From Fomitopsis serialis (Eukaryota; Basidiomycota; Agaricomycetes; Polyporales; Fomitopsidaceae), in NCBI RefSeq assembly GCF_022376445.1, contig NW_025954965.1:744001-808000 (forward strand): a stretch of DNA of 64,000 nucleotides, written 5' to 3'. The notes below the pieces were generated by a model. It saw only the letters and a list, made by a program, of their open reading frames with translations, searched no databases and was not told the DNA's origin. Position 1 is the first letter of the stretch. Every line of letters starts with the position of its first letter. This document shows, piece after piece, positions 35,214 to 47,696 of the stretch. Made by a program: the position numbers and the translations under genes.

Positions 35214-35907
35214 TCAGGGGGATAGGGATGGCTCAACTGGCGTGGTGGGAATATCGGGTGCGCGTACTACGGGTGCAGGATCACCAGTGACTGTCCTTGC
35301 ATGATGTGCGAGTAAACCAACAGCGGACCCGATACCGGCACCGCCGAGAATCACTGCCCAACAGACGTCAAATAAATAATGGCAATGTAACACTTTACTC
35401 ACGATTGACCGTGCTGGCCCTCTTCCACATTATAGCGGGGGTCAAGACAGCGAACAGGATGGAGCCAATGGTGGAATGGTCGTCGGCTCGTATTGAGGAA
35501 GTCTGCGACAAGATGACTATAGTCATCTTCGAGAATAGCAGAAGGAGCACTCACGTCATATACTTCCTTGATTCGCCGGATGCGAACTTTGTCAGGGTTT
35601 GAGTACACAGTCCTGGCATACTCGAAGGCACCGCCGCCGGCTACGCCTACACGGGCCGTCGTACACTGTTGTTCGAACATTGAGAGAAGTCAAACGCACC
35701 AGCAGCACCTCCTATCCATGTGGCACGTAGCAGTCGGTTGACGGAAAATTGGGCTCTGCCGTAACGAGACAACGCGAAGGTAGCGTACAACGGTGGAGCG
35801 ACGAAAGACATCAGTTGGTAGCCCTTGGTCATCCCTCGCCGGACGAGGAACTCGACGTCGGCGGCATGGGCTTGGGGAGTAGCAGCGACGGCAAAGTTGT
35901 CGGTCAT
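35214..35907 (-). CDS. Small membrane protein of unknown function
   Basis: Start MTDNFAVAATPQAHAADVEF at 35907. Three or four short exons give LVRRGMTKGYQLMSFVAPPL, FALSRYGRAQFSVNRLLRAT, GGGAFEYARTVYSNPDKVRI, a segment with GSILFAVLTPAIMW, and a C-terminal helix VCWAVILGGAGIGSAVGLLA with a glycine pattern typical of packed transmembrane helices. The end is EPSLSP and TGA at 35214-35216. Intron edges fit GT-AG at about 35350, 35430, 35500 and 35690. I do not recognise a named family; the size and the helix pattern suggest a small organelle membrane protein. Function unknown. Confidence 0.6.
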
Positions 35908-36445
35908 TGCGGTGGTCGTGGGTCGAAGCAGCGGTGCGCTGAAGCCTGCGCGACGGATGCGCGAAGCACGCCGGGGCATAACGTCACGCTCAGCCACGGA
36001 CGCGACGCGTCTCACGTGCACACTGTAAACGCGTCGCGAGCGATCACAGACTCGTCTTTAGGCTTTCCATCAATGCGTTGCAACCTTGCTTGGTGGCACC
36101 AGAGCGGAATCAGAAGCTGAAGACGCCAATGCGGCTAGTTGCAGTGTATTGAACTATACAGTGGTAAATACAGCTAGTCTATTCTATCGCCCACGGTGCC
36201 TGGACTAAATCCTCTATATGCGAATCCTCTATCATCGTAATAAACACCCCAAGACAGTCGTCTATGGCCGTCTACGGCGGTCGACATCTAGTGTCAATAA
36301 TGTAGCTTGCCAGGAGGTACATATAGCTGCAATGTTATGCGTGCGGAAAACTCGGACTTATGCGTGGCCATTCATCTATGTGTAGTACGGGCCATGAAGA
36401 CGAATCACTGAGAGGTCATCTATGTGAGCGTTTATTGTGAACGAA
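35908..36445. other. Intergenic region
   Basis: 538 bases between two minus-strand genes. No gene seen. If the last intron of the upstream gene is real, its 3' end would extend to 36411. Confidence 0.45.
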
Positions 36446-38685
36446 TCAATGTGTACTTACGAAGTCCCATAGTGTGCCAAAGCACGGGATACCCTCCTCT
36501 TTGCATGCCTGAAACGACATGTCAGACACTGAGCGTTGACATGAATGGCGGTAGTCTGCACGCTCACCTGCATCATCTCCGAGTTCCCGGTGTAGTTGGA
36601 CGTGATGAAGACGACTGGGTGCACGTAATCAGCTAAGCGTGGTCAGGGTCCACCAATCTGTCCCACCTTCAGCGTTGAAAGATTTGTACACGTCCTTGAG
36701 GATCTTCCGCGTGTCGGGGCGCCCGCCTCGCACCTTGCTATCCCAAAGAAGGTAACGCTCTGGCTCGATGTTGCGCTTGATGAGCCCGCTGATGGTCGGA
36801 CCGAACGTCTTTTCCTGATCTGAACCTGTCGAGAAGATGGAGTGAGCGGTCTCGATGATTGGGAAGATTGAATGAAGATACCTATCCAGATGAGGAACCT
36901 TGATGGTCATCAGCGACGCGGTAAGACGGAGCTGGATTTTGAACTCACCAATTCGGCGACTGTATACATGTTGAAAGAGCGGCACCGATGCCAGTCCCTG
37001 TGCAAATACGGATACCGCGTTTATATAGCTTGGAGGTATTGGATACGCCTGCAAACTATGAAATGCTGTTGTTTAATGACCATTACATCGCTGCTGAGTA
37101 AAAATCCCATACCTTGACTTCGCGGGTCCAGATATGCTTGGGCGGGTCATTCACTAGGCTACGTGTGAAGTCGCCTAGAAAAGAGATATGAACACCGCTG
37201 GGGTGGTCCAATACACATTGCCACCGACCTTGAACACCGCAGACGAGATAGTGATATTTCGCATGTGTCCCTTCTCTGAAGCAACTATGAGCGCCATTTC
37301 ATGCCGCTCAGTCACCTACGTACGAGATAATACCGAAGGCATGGTATTCCTTAATTGCGCTCCTGCTGATACGCGCCAGCAAGCTTTGCTGCATACCTCG
37401 CTCGAAGCGTAAGACTGCGACCTTGTTGGACGGCTGCAGAAATTTCCGTCAGCACAGCACGACGGCCCAAACGCATGATTGACGCACGAGCTCAACTTCA
37501 ACGGCAACCTTTCGCGTACAAATCCAGGGGAGGGCAATCCAGAAGGTCATGCACATGACATACCAAAAGTCTTGTTGCCTGACGATGTGTTCGCCGCTGA
37601 GATTCCACTGCTTGGTCGTCGTGTCCCACAAGTCGCTGAGCAAGACGAACATCCCTACGCGGACAGAAACGGTAGTCGGTTACTAAGCGACATCATCCCG
37701 ACAAGATCGGTGACTACTCACAGGTAAGGACCAATGACGACCAGCCCATGAACCGGTGCCAGCGTTCGAAGACGCTGCCAACAAGTCAGATTGAGTTCGT
37801 GCACTGGCAATAGGCCGGAAGACGTACTTGTGGTGCGTGTTGCGCACCCACGGGAGAGCCGCCACAGCAGTCATCACCATCGTGATACATGTCAAAACGC
37901 CGAACGCCAGAACCACGGCGTGCTCATCCTGGTGGGCCCTGAATACATCGACGGTTCTCAGTATCAGCCATATGATGCCGGAGATGGCGCAGCCCGAGTG
38001 TATGCCTCCCAGATGCTAGAGACGCGACATCTGATGTTAGAGAATAGATGATGCCGGGGAGAGTGGCCTGTGAGATACCTGGAGAATAGACGTGCACATC
38101 AGCCGCCACTGGAGCGGCGTCCACTAAAGCAGTCGCAGATTAGCACCCCGCCACAGTCATGGGAGTTATATCTTTACACACTTTTGCGAAGCAGGTATTC
38201 ACAAAGAGGTACAAGAAGCGACCGAATATTTCGTTCCGCATAAGGACCGCGACGTTGAAATTGCCGACGGCCATAGCACCGCCGTATTTCCTGGCGTAAT
38301 CCCAGCGACCGGACGCAGCGAAACCAAACATTATGATGTTCGCGGTGAACACAATAGTGAATAGTTTCCTAAATGAACCACAAGTCAGCCTCTGGACCGC
38401 GGATATGAACAAGATGAGCGCGTACCGATATGTATTGAACCATAGCTGCCACAGGATCCATTTCGAAACCTTCCTCTTCGCAGGCTTGCTAGTTGTCTGA
38501 GCCGGCCTTTCATCTTTCGCTGCCCCTGCAACGACGGGAATGATTTGTTGGACGGTCAAATCCTTCTTTTCGTCGCCAAAAGTGATAGCAATCTCTCCAG
38601 AGTAGACATCAGCGACGCCCTTCTCGGCATCGTCAGGAGAAGCAATATTAATGGTGGGGTCGGAAGACATTGGAAGGGGGGTCAA
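36446..38685 (-). CDS. Multi-spanning membrane protein with C-terminal nucleotide-binding-like domain (NRPS-like/ferric-reductase-like integral protein family)
   Basis: Fungal integral membrane protein family often annotated by similarity to the C-terminal part of NRPS-like enzymes. Start MTPLPMSSDPTINIASPDDA at 38685 (a second ATG lies five codons in). The membrane part reads SKWILWQLWFNTYR, KLFTIVFTANIIMFGFAASG, NFNVAVLMRNEIFGRFLYLF, QHLGGIHSGCAISGIIWLIL, LTCITMVMTAVAALPWVRNT, FVLLSDLWDTTTKQW, and FWYVMCMTFWIALPWICTRK. The soluble end contains GTGIGAALS-type glycine loop (about 36870), WIGSDQEKTFGPTISGLI, LLWDSKVRGGRPDTRKILKD, and VVFITSNYTGNSEMMQ, closing FGTLWDFVSTH. The layout recalls ferric-reductase-like proteins (membrane plus nucleotide-binding lobe). 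The stop is read at 36446-36448, though a GTAAGT there could extend it by one short exon. Confidence 0.7.
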
Positions 38686-39259
38686 GGAAGAAGGAAAGAA
38701 GAAGGGGTGGGAGGAGACTCAAGATGTCGCTGAAAGGCTGCGGAAGAGAGGGCAGCTCCTTTATACCAGTCCAGTGCGCTACATTTGTCCCGATTGAGTC
38801 GACATCGGAGGATGCGCAAGAAACATGAGCGAGTGGCGCACAACTATTCGGGCCAGAGTAACAGTTTTGGAAATGACATCCCGGCCGCAGATTGTACGAC
38901 ACAGAGGTGCCACCATACTGCAGTTCCGGAAGTTTGATCATACTCTGATTGTCGCTTCGCTCCACTGTTCAGGTTTCGATATGACAGCAGCCCTTTGGGT
39001 TGAACGCCGTCCCTTGTCGGTATTGTGCGAAGAACTTTGCCTGATACATTGTTGTTAATCCGGTTGCTAGGTTTGGGATATCCTCAATATCTATCCGCCT
39101 CTGAGATGTAAAAATGAATCGATGTGACGTGGCGGCGCGCATTCACTGGCACCCAGAATGTCGGGGAGTGGACCGGCCGCGCATCCTGTGCATAGGAACG
39201 TGCTGATCAAGCAGAGCAGCTCGCTGCATACTTGCATCCGCGGAGATGACTAGAATCAC
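38686..39259. other. Intergenic region
   Basis: 574 bases upstream of the membrane protein start. No gene seen. Confidence 0.4.
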
Positions 39260-40065
39260 TCACCAGTTTTCTGACATGTTCGCACGAAGTGTATGTTGGC
39301 AAAGACGTAGATCTTTAGAGCATGCCATGGGAAGACATAACGCTCACGGCGCTGGTAGCTGAGTGCGGAAATCATCCCGTAACCTCGGACGCCCATCGCG
39401 CAGGGGAGGTCCAGATGCTATCCACGGTTTGGCGTACAGTTTCTCATAGCACTTGAATTGGAATGCCAGTGCGTGCATCAGACGATTCCGGTCCCACGGA
39501 GAGCTTCATTGCGTGTCGTCCTGGGAACTTGCAATCGTACCTCTTGCCCGCGGCGTCTGGGAATAGTGAGTGCCGAGTGCGTCAGAGCTGTCAATGAGAA
39601 GGAACACTCAGCGCGACATCCCAGCGTGTAAGGGATCCGCCGGCGCATGCATACTCACAGCTGTCAAACTGACAGTCAGTGGCAAACACGAGGCACAGAC
39701 TGTTTGCACAGTGGTAGATCTTCTTGGTACGATGGAGTTTGTACCTCGCCGACGTCTATTGGTTAATCGTTGCAGCACTGGGGGGAGACCTAATTCCGTG
39801 TAGGGTCAGTGCAGCTAATCTGGGCACTCACTCTGTGAGGCGGTGTCCAACATTCCGTGGCCACCGGTCCTAGAGAGGGTAGCGCCGAGATATCGCTATG
39901 AACACAATCTGAGAAGGAGATGTCTCTTCGCGCGTCTGCGGAACAAACCGTGATTCGGTGATGGATTGCTGTAAATGGTGTAGTACCGTTTACGAGCAGT
40001 TGGTCCGCCATACACAACGATAGAAGCAGGGGCTGCAACGCTCGCAGACATAGCCCCGCTATCAA
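39260..40065 (-). CDS. Unidentified multi-exon gene (coding islands only)
   Basis: I do not recognise the product. Several minus-strand pieces look coding: an ATG at about 40051 opens MSASVAAPASIVVYGGPTAR then KRYYTIYSNPSPNHG; next ISFSDCVHSDISALPSLGPV with a GTGAGT donor after TPPHR; then AAGKRYDCKFPGRHAMKLSV near 39540-39480; and GVRGYGMISALSYQRRERYV with FPWHALKIYVFANIHFVRTC, followed by a GTGAGT donor near 39262. A TATAT sequence on the minus strand near 40227 could serve as promoter. Exons could not be connected without at least one frame correction. It may be a decayed or poorly sequenced gene rather than an intact one. Confidence 0.4.
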
Positions 40066-40385
40066 GGGTGATGCGCTTCCCGTCAGTGTGAATTGCGCAC
40101 TGAATGGCCAAGCAGCGCCGCGGTCAAGGAGTGACTTGACATGGGCGTAGCACCGAGGGCACGTTACACGTATGTGAACCTAGTGCGGCCTGCAGCAGTT
40201 GCAATGCGTCCCGCTCTGTGCGTCGATATAAGCCGGAGACGTAAACCAGCGCTGCGCAGTTACAGCGGGCCCTAGCTAGAGCGGTACCGAAGCTGGCATG
40301 ATACCCAATCAGTTCCATGAACTGGCGCTTCACACTGGACGCACCTGATAATCCCAGAGGTTGTGCAGGAAGTTCTGCGTTCGGA

Positions 40386-43300
40386 TTACAATGTTAACCC
40401 GACGTCAACCATTGACCTTCTCCAGCGGGAAGATAGCTCTTCTACTTTAAGAACCAGGCCCGCTGCGACCCTTCTGAGCCTAAATTCCTGCTCTCCACCT
40501 TCTCCGAGCATCCTCTCCCCTTGATCTAGTCTTGAGAAGACCTCCTTTGCCCACTCCCCTGTGCCAAGCAACAAGGCAGTGTGATCCAGCCCCAAAGAAC
40601 GCCCACCATCCAGGTCCAAGCAGCCGTTCAGGACAATCAGGGCGACTTCGAGAGCGGAGCTCATGACAGCTGCCTCTTTGCCTCTCCCTCTCCGCGGTTC
40701 CCCGTTCTGACCCTGAGCGTCGTCTTCGTCTTCGTCCTCACCTTCCATGGCAGAGACAGGCCTGGTCCCAAGCGTGACAGCCAATTCGAGCGCATCGGGC
40801 GCGACGACTGCCAACCACTCCGGGGCGTTTCTCGCCGCGTGTACCAGAACCGCAAGTGCGCCCAAGAAACGTGAGAGCACCATAGCGTTGAGAATGAGGC
40901 CCGTCCCTGCTCCGCGGTAGCGATGGAGCGCCGGTTGATGCACAGTCCTCTCTTCCCGCGTCTGCTGGTCGCGCAAGAACAGCCAGAAGCGATTGATCAA
41001 CGGGCATATGAAAATTTCCGCCGCGACCTCTGTGAACGTCATATCTTTGGGGTGGCCTGCCAGTTCGTGGAGGTGTTTTGTTGCTGGAGTGCCCGGAGGC
41101 ACCTCCGCGACTTTGGCCGGCTTTCGTACACGTAAGTGTCGCTCACGGACGATCCCAGGCACCCTATCGGCGGTGGCCTCTTTGCCGCTGTCAATCGCCT
41201 TGCGACTGATATCGTCCACGAGGAGCCGTATTGGGTCGTTTGCATTGTGTCGATCGGCGGCAGTGAGGTACTTCTTGTGCAACGCAGGTGGGAGCTGTTT
41301 GCTGGGAAATGAAATACGTTTGGGGTCGGGAGTTACTGAAGGTGATGGGAGAGGTAATGACGCGAGTTCTGCTGCCCCTGTGGCGAGAGCGTTGAGAATC
41401 ACGAAACGCTGACTTGTAGAGTACTGGTTGTGAAAGAATTGCTCGATCAAGGCTCTGGGTCGGGTGCACTTATTTCAGCGGCTAGAATAACCGTACTGTG
41501 AACCACTTACGGCGCAGCCTTGCGAGGGCAGCACGCCACCAGGGCATTCAGGGCACCTTGTCGTTTTTCGTCGAAACCATGGAGATCGTAGTTGTCTTTC
41601 AGACCGAGGAAACCATAAGCAAGGTTGACAGCATTCTCCTCTACAGACAGAGCTGTTAGTGTGCATAACAAGCACACCAGCGCATAACTCACCGAGTTCA
41701 GTCCCATACGATCTCTTGCGGCGGATCAATTCTTCCGCGACATTCAGAGCGACTTCGATCTTTTGCGCCTCCATATTTTCTTGTTCAGAACGCAGCCCAG
41801 ATGCGCTGCGAACCATCTCTCCCAACTGCGCCAGGTACATCGGCCGCGCCACCTTTGTCTTTCCCACATTCAACGACGGGTCCCTCTCGATCTCTGCGAG
41901 CTCCGATGGCGTCGGCGATGCAGAGCGGGAAGATGGCGCCGGGGACGCGTACCCGGTGAGAGAGTCGTCCGAGTCGTAGCCGACATCCTGGATGACAACT
42001 TTGCCTGATGCGGCGCCCGACGGCGGAGCCTGCTCGGCCGTATTTGGTCCGTGGGTGCGAGCGTTCTCACCAACGTCGTGGTCCTCGGCGGCGGGCATGC
42101 GGTCGACGTCAGCGTCCGCGTCGCGTTCCTGTAGCAGGGCTCTAATTTGCCGACACCAGTCTTTACCATGATCCTCGCCTGTCCAATCGTCGAAGTCGAG
42201 CTTCCTGCCTGCGCCATGAGCGACCTCCTCCGCGACGAGCATGCCGCAGCGGCGCACCGTGGGGTCGAGGTGCGCGATGTAAATAGATATGCCTGTTATG
42301 AATGGAGGGTGAAACACGAGTGTCTGGAACGGTGCGCTGCCACCAGCATCGGAACGGAAGGAGGCCAGGATTAGCAAGAGGAGTGCGGTGACGTCTTGCA
42401 TGGCTATGATGAGTATTCTTGGAGTTGGTGAGAAGACGAGGACGCACAACGGTGTCGAGACAGTAACGAGTGTTTGATGTAATCCACATCAGTCCACAGG
42501 TCGACCACTTTCCACAGTACCACATCCAGCACTTCGGCCCGGGATCAATGGGGGAGTGGTAACGAAGAAGACAGCTGCACACCTTCCGTGTCCGCTCGGC
42601 CCTTTTTCGCACCACAGAACCAACATGCGAAGATGCGAGCATCACCTTCGTTCCAATCTCTGCTAAGAATGATTGCGCTGACAGCATCCAGGATCTCTAG
42701 ATTGTCTTTGGTAGGCCTTCCCAGCAGCTCTCTGAGCAGAACGGCCTCCCGCTTCACCGAGGCGCGAGTGCCTTGCCGAGTATCAAGTCGATCAGGGACG
42801 TCCGACAACGACGAGAAGAGTGCCGTCAGCACGGAATGCAATGTCAACGATGACGAGAAGCAGACAACATTTCTGCCAGTAGGTCGCGTATGATTTTGGT
42901 GTCCGATAGCCGATGACGAATTGTAGGGAGTGTTGTCTCGAAGAAAGACGGTTGTGACAAGGCAGTCTTCGAGGTGGTGAAGACGCCGACGTTCACGAGT
43001 TTCGTCAGGAGATAGTTGATGGAGGATGTATCACCTGCCCCAAAAGTTGAGTCGTCGTGAGTTGCGTGTACCATACGAAGACGAACCTCGGGAAGAGTTG
43101 CTGGAGAGCGTGTAGATGAGGCGTTCACACCGTAGACTCACATTGTTGAAGTAAACATTGAATTGCAGTTCTGCAGGTATGCTGCCTCTGTCTCCGAGAG
43201 CATTGGCGACCTTCACAGGCAAGGCTGCAATATTGCGTACGCAATCTTCCCAGGTCACCTCCCTGAGCTTTCCTTTGCCAGAGAAGACGACAGAATGTAA

Positions 43301-43733
43301 GACGTCGATTGGATACGCACGACACAGCTTCACGAGGAGGCGGATCGCTTGCTCGTGTAGAGTCGACGAGAGTTCGTGGAGTACGCAAGCAAGGCCAGCT
43401 GGCCTGCAGTATCGGATGCGAATGACATTGAATCCGGACAGAAGTACTGTTCCACCAGATCATAGCTGTCTTCCTCGACCAGAGCGGCATCCCAGGTAGG
43501 ATGATATGCTCTACAATGGCACGCTGGAGGGGAGGTACATGCCGCATATATTGAAGCTGTTCTTTGACAACGGTTCGGATCGTATTTCCTGTAGCGCGGA
43601 GGTAGGAGCCCGATACAACCGAGAGGCGACGCGAGGAGGCGAAGCAGCGTTGAAAGGTCAGGTATCGGAGCTTGCAGGCGGGAAATTACATCTTGATCTG
43701 TGAGATATCAGCGTCGGCTTCATGGACAGACAT
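40386..43733 (-). CDS. TEL2: TEL2/TELO2 telomere length regulation protein
   Basis: HEAT-repeat subunit of the TTT (Tel2-Tti1-Tti2) cochaperone that stabilises PIKK kinases such as TOR, ATM and ATR. Start MSVHEADADISQIK at 43733, continuing VISRLQAPIPDLSTLLRLLA and GCIGLLPPRY, then EQLQYMRHVPPLQRAIVEHI. Middle exons give YPIDVLHSVVFSGKGKLREV, the acidic-Ser motif VGYDSDDSLTGYASPAPSSR (the CK2-type DSDD region of Tel2), and KTKVARPMYLAQLGEMV. The C-terminus has TSQRFVILNALATGAAELAS, MTFTEVAAEIFICPLINRFW and MVLSRFLGALAVLVHAARNA, ending GLTL with TAA at 40386-40388. In the first 500 bases the frame must be corrected about four times, each by one missing base (near 43690, 43610, 43500, 43400). 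The gene is essential where tested, so sequence error is the likelier cause. Confidence 0.85.
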
Positions 43734-44046
43734 GAGAGGATACGCAGTAGATGAGGTCGGTGCAGAGGAAAGAAGCAAAGTCGCTCCGAGTCGGGTGGCA
43801 GACGCGTCGACACAGGGACACGTGATGGTGAGGGTGTGCGACGACGAGTCGAGTCACGAGTCACGACGCCATCGAGCGGCGAGAACCAGTCGGCGAAATT
43901 GGTTGAACCGAATGCCTCTGCTGACTCCATGCTTCGCGTGCTCCCCATCGGCCACCTTCATTGACGTCGAGCCGAGCTCGCACCAGCCTGGCCGAAGGGC
44001 ACATTAGAGGCGATACTACATCAGCTCCCGCTTGCTCTGTTCGGCC
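43734..44046. promoter_or_regulatory. Divergent promoter region, TEL2 / D-lactate dehydrogenase
   Basis: About 313 bases between divergent starts. Position-based only; the D-lactate dehydrogenase start is uncertain, so the right edge may move. Confidence 0.35.
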
Positions 44047-46524
44047 ATGTCATCTCTTGGCTCTCAGCTAGTCGGTCCGGCAGGTCACTGCAGCGCGAAG
44101 CCATGTGACTCCCTTTGTCGGTTTGTGACACGGGGGCGTGGCTGCGCGAGGATCGCGAGAGGTGTATGTCGTCTGGCGCGCAAGTGCGAAGACCGCACCA
44201 AGGTCACGATTGCTAGAGGGCGTGTCGTTGGCGCAGGTCTACTCTTGCCTGTCATATTACGTGCAGAACAAGAATCAGCCTTGACGGTGCGAATGTCGGG
44301 CATGGAAGTGACAATGTTCCGCCCGCCCGACGAAGACCACCACACATGCCGATTACCCGACCACCTCAATCGCACCAGTACGCGTCGAAAGAGGAGGTAC
44401 AACAGGCTATCGAAGAATTACGCAGGGCTCTTCCAGAGGGGGCACTGTCATGACCGACACAGACACCCTCACGATGTATGGTCATTCCGACAACTCATAC
44501 CACCGACATCCCCGCACTCCGTCGCGGTGCGTCCGCAGAGCACAGAAGACGTGGTGAAGATCGTCAACATAGCGCGGAAATATCGCGTGCCCATCGTGCC
44601 CTACAGCGGCGCTACGAGCCTGGAGGGTCATTTTTCCGGAGTATGATGAACCCCTGCCTCTCATGGGCCATGCTAACATTGCGGTATTGCGTCACAGTAC
44701 CCTACAGGGGACATCTGTGTAGACATGTCGGGAATGGATAAAATCCTTGAGATTCACGGTTAGCCAGCCTACTTTGTAATAGCCCAGTGAGGACTGACTC
44801 GCGAATGTTCGACAGAGGATGACGGTGACGTAGTAGTCCAATCGGGCGTGCCATGGGAAGAGCTCAACCGGACGCTCAAGGAGAAGGGTATCCCATTATT
44901 CTTCCCGGTCAGTACTCACCCATCATTGCTCTTCATCATGATTGCTCAATCTTGGCAGCTCGACCCCGGTCCTGGAGCGGTAAGCACCCTCCGAGACCTC
45001 CCCTCGATGTCCTCAATTTATCACACGTAATACAGACCATTGGCGGAATGATCGGAACGGGATGTTCAGGGAGTAAGTCCCAGGGTTGAGTTTACATCTG
45101 CCAGCTAACTCGTGAACAGCAAACGCCGTCCGGTACGGAACCGCGAAGAGCGAATGGTTCCTAAACATAGTACGGCTTTTGCACTAGTCAGTATGACATG
45201 CGTCACAACGTCTTGATCCTCTCAGACTGCGGTCCTCCCCAATGGCAAGGTCATCAAGACACGTAGAAGGGCACGCAAGTCGTCGGCCGGATTCGATCTG
45301 ACGAAGATATTCATCGGTGCGGAGGGCACTCTGGGAATCGTCACAGAAGGTATATTCATCTCTACCTTGAAAGAAAAGCTTGACTGAAGCTGAGTTCCGT
45401 CTAGCTACTCTTCGCCTGGCGCCGGTGGTGCCGACGAGAGTTGCCATGGCACAGTTCCCCGACATTCAGCGCGCAGTGAGCGCTGTCCAGGAAATCCTGA
45501 ACAGCCCGAACGGGCCGCATCTCCGTACGTAATTGACTGTCCGTAACAACTATGGCAGCTGAACATCGGTCCGCTCAGAATGCATCGAACTTCTCGACGA
45601 CAAGAGTGCGTACCCTTCCCCGAAGGCCCCCTTATCTGCCACACCCTGATTCGCACCCCAGTGATGGCAGCCATCAACAACGCGGGCGAGGTCTCGCGCA
45701 CGCTGCCCATCAGCGACACGCTCTTCTTCAAGATCCAGGGCTCGCCGGATGCGATCGGGGCGACGGCGGCGGCCGTGCGCGAGACGACGGCGAAGCACGG
45801 CAGCACGCGCTTTGAGTTCGCGCAGACGAACGAGGAGGCGGAGGAGCTGTGGGAGAGCAGGAAGTACGCGCTGATCAGCACGATTGGGAGCGAGCCCGGG
45901 GCGAAGTGCTGGACGACGGATGTTTGGTCGGTACCCTACCGGCTGGTGTGAGCGGCAAGTGGAGGCTCATGTATGAATAGCGTCCCGCCCTCGAAGTTGC
46001 CGCAACTGGTGTCGGAGACGAAGAAGGACCTGGCGGAGCATGGGCTCAGGTCGACCATTGTCGGCCATGTCGGAGATGGTCTGTGGTTGGGCTTTTGCGA
46101 GCTTGTGTGACTGGCTGACTTCAGTATCACAGGTAACTTCCACGCGCTGATCCTCTTCAAGGACGATAAGGAGCTGCACTCTGTGAGCGACGCTGTACAC
46201 AGACTCGTGCGTCGAGCAATCAGCATGGACGGTACATGTGCGTGGCTTCAGTCTGTTTGCTTGTGACTATCTGACCATGCCGGGCGTTCGGTAACAGGTA
46301 CGGGCGAGCACGGTGTCGGTGTTGGCAAGAAGGAGTATCTAGTCGAAGAGCTTGGCGCGGACACGGTCGAGCTGATGAAGACCATTAAGAGGGCAATCGA
46401 CCCGTTGAACATCATGAATCCGAGCAAGGTACGCCACGACCCTACGCTTCGAATCCGACTTCCGTCTGACATCGACCACGTTAAGCTGTATCCTGACACG
46501 GAGAACAAGACTAACGGCCATTAA
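44047..46524 (+). CDS. D-lactate dehydrogenase (cytochrome c), FAD-binding, mitochondrial
   Basis: Oxidises D-lactate to pyruvate and passes electrons to cytochrome c in the intermembrane space (yeast Dld1 family). The FAD-binding PCMH domain is clear: HSVAVRPQSTEDVVKIVNIA, VPIVPYSGATSLEGHFSG, DDGDVVVQSGVPWEELNRTL, TIGGMIGTGCSG, and LTKIFIGAEGTLGIVTE. The FAD-oxidase C-terminal domain gives PDIQRAVSAVQEILNSPNG, SDTLFFKIQGSPDAIGATAA, STIVGHVGDGNFHALILFKD and GTGEHGVGVGKKEYLVEELG, with NIMNPSK close to the end. TAA is at 46522-46524. About twelve short introns. The N-terminus is uncertain: ATG 44047 is the first in the region and would include a leader, but ATG 44346 opens directly into QYASKEEVQQAIEELRRALP. 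Two single-base shifts are needed, near 44450 and 44510. Confidence 0.85.
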
Positions 46525-46614
46525 ACGAATGTAGACTGAGCATTACTTGAATACAACATGCTACATGACTCGAACACCGTGTCTGTTTGTCTGTGCGCCT
46601 CGCCAAGCGCTTAT

Positions 46615-47696
46615 CTATCTCAGGAGGATGGCAAAGTTATTCCTCTTGCCCTTCCGCAGCTCAGTCTTCTTCTGATACATGGTCGTGCTGGTAGCGGTCG
46701 TCGGTGCTATCGCAGCTGACTTGCGCAGGAGCCAGTATGCCATCTTGCCGCCTTCCTTCCATCGGCTCTTGATGATCGACAGACCGATGGTTTGGAGCAA
46801 ACCGTCTAGGTGCTCCGGGGTGAGGTAGCGGGAGTTGAGTATGCAAGGTAAGGGAAGCTGTGGTCAAGCGGGGATGGGTCAGCCAAGCGGTGTCTACGGT
46901 GTGAATACCTTCCTCACCGCGAGAAACAGGAGACCATCCTCGAGGAGCATGGAGTGGGCCAGTCGAAGCATTCTTCCTGCGTCACATTCCCGAGTCTATT
47001 TAGTTGCGAGTACTCGTGCAGCACAATCGATGAGTGTTACCTCGGTCTCGAGAATCCGGAGCGAAGTTGAGCACCAGACTGAGACTGATGATGTCCCACT
47101 TCTCCCGATTCTCGGTTTCGTCCATGAGGAGGAAGTCCTGCTCTCTGATAGACGGGTGCCGCGAGCGGAGGTCAATAGGTGTGTTTTCAATCCAATTCGC
47201 ACAAGACTCGTAGTTGTCCGGTAAGAGAGCTCCCACTTCGAGTAGTCTGCGATGCCATTGCGAAGTCGAGAATGGTGAACATTTTTGGAGTACGACGACG
47301 TACGTACTGCAGCTTCTTCTTGGACTCTCTTGCCGTTCTATGCACGCCGAGCTCTTTGAGCCATTCAATCAAGACCTTCTCACTCCCTCCACCCCGGTCG
47401 CTGCCCTGGCCAATGCTGGACATCCGTTGGTATGCTCCTAGCCCACCCAGCTCCTCGATTTCCCGCTCGACATCCCGGAGCGCTGCACGAGGCTCAACTC
47501 CGTCCACAACTGCGTCTCCTCGTTGGATAGCCTTCTCCAGTTGCGCCCGCCGTTTGATTAGGACATGAAAACGGCGGATGACAGTGCGCGTCGCTGTCGG
47601 CCTGCTAGACGACGCGGACGAGACTGTTGTGTGCGGCTGTCGGGGACCGCTGGTAGTCACAGGCAGCTTCCTCGTCTTCTTGTGTGCTTTGGGCAT
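46615..47696 (-). CDS. BMT2: 25S rRNA adenine-N(1)-methyltransferase, Bmt2 family
   Basis: Nucleolar SAM-dependent methyltransferase that makes m1A in helix 65 of 25S rRNA. Start MPKAHKKTRKLPVTTSGPRQ, a basic leader suited to nucleolar targeting. The family core follows: VIRRFHVLIKRRAQLEKAIQ, LGGLGAYQRMSSIGQGSDRG, SEKVLIEWLKELGVH, and, after an intron with acceptor at about 47247, LLEVGALLPDNYESCANWIE, IDLRSRHPSIREQDFLLMDE and WDIISLSLVLNFAPDSRDRG. The last exons give LPLPCILNSRYLTPEHLDGL and IKSRWKEGGKMAYWLLRKSA, with TAG at 46615-46617. GQGSDRGG is the diagnostic sequence. All introns join in frame. It is convergent with the D-lactate dehydrogenase gene with only 90 bases between stops. Confidence 0.9.
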
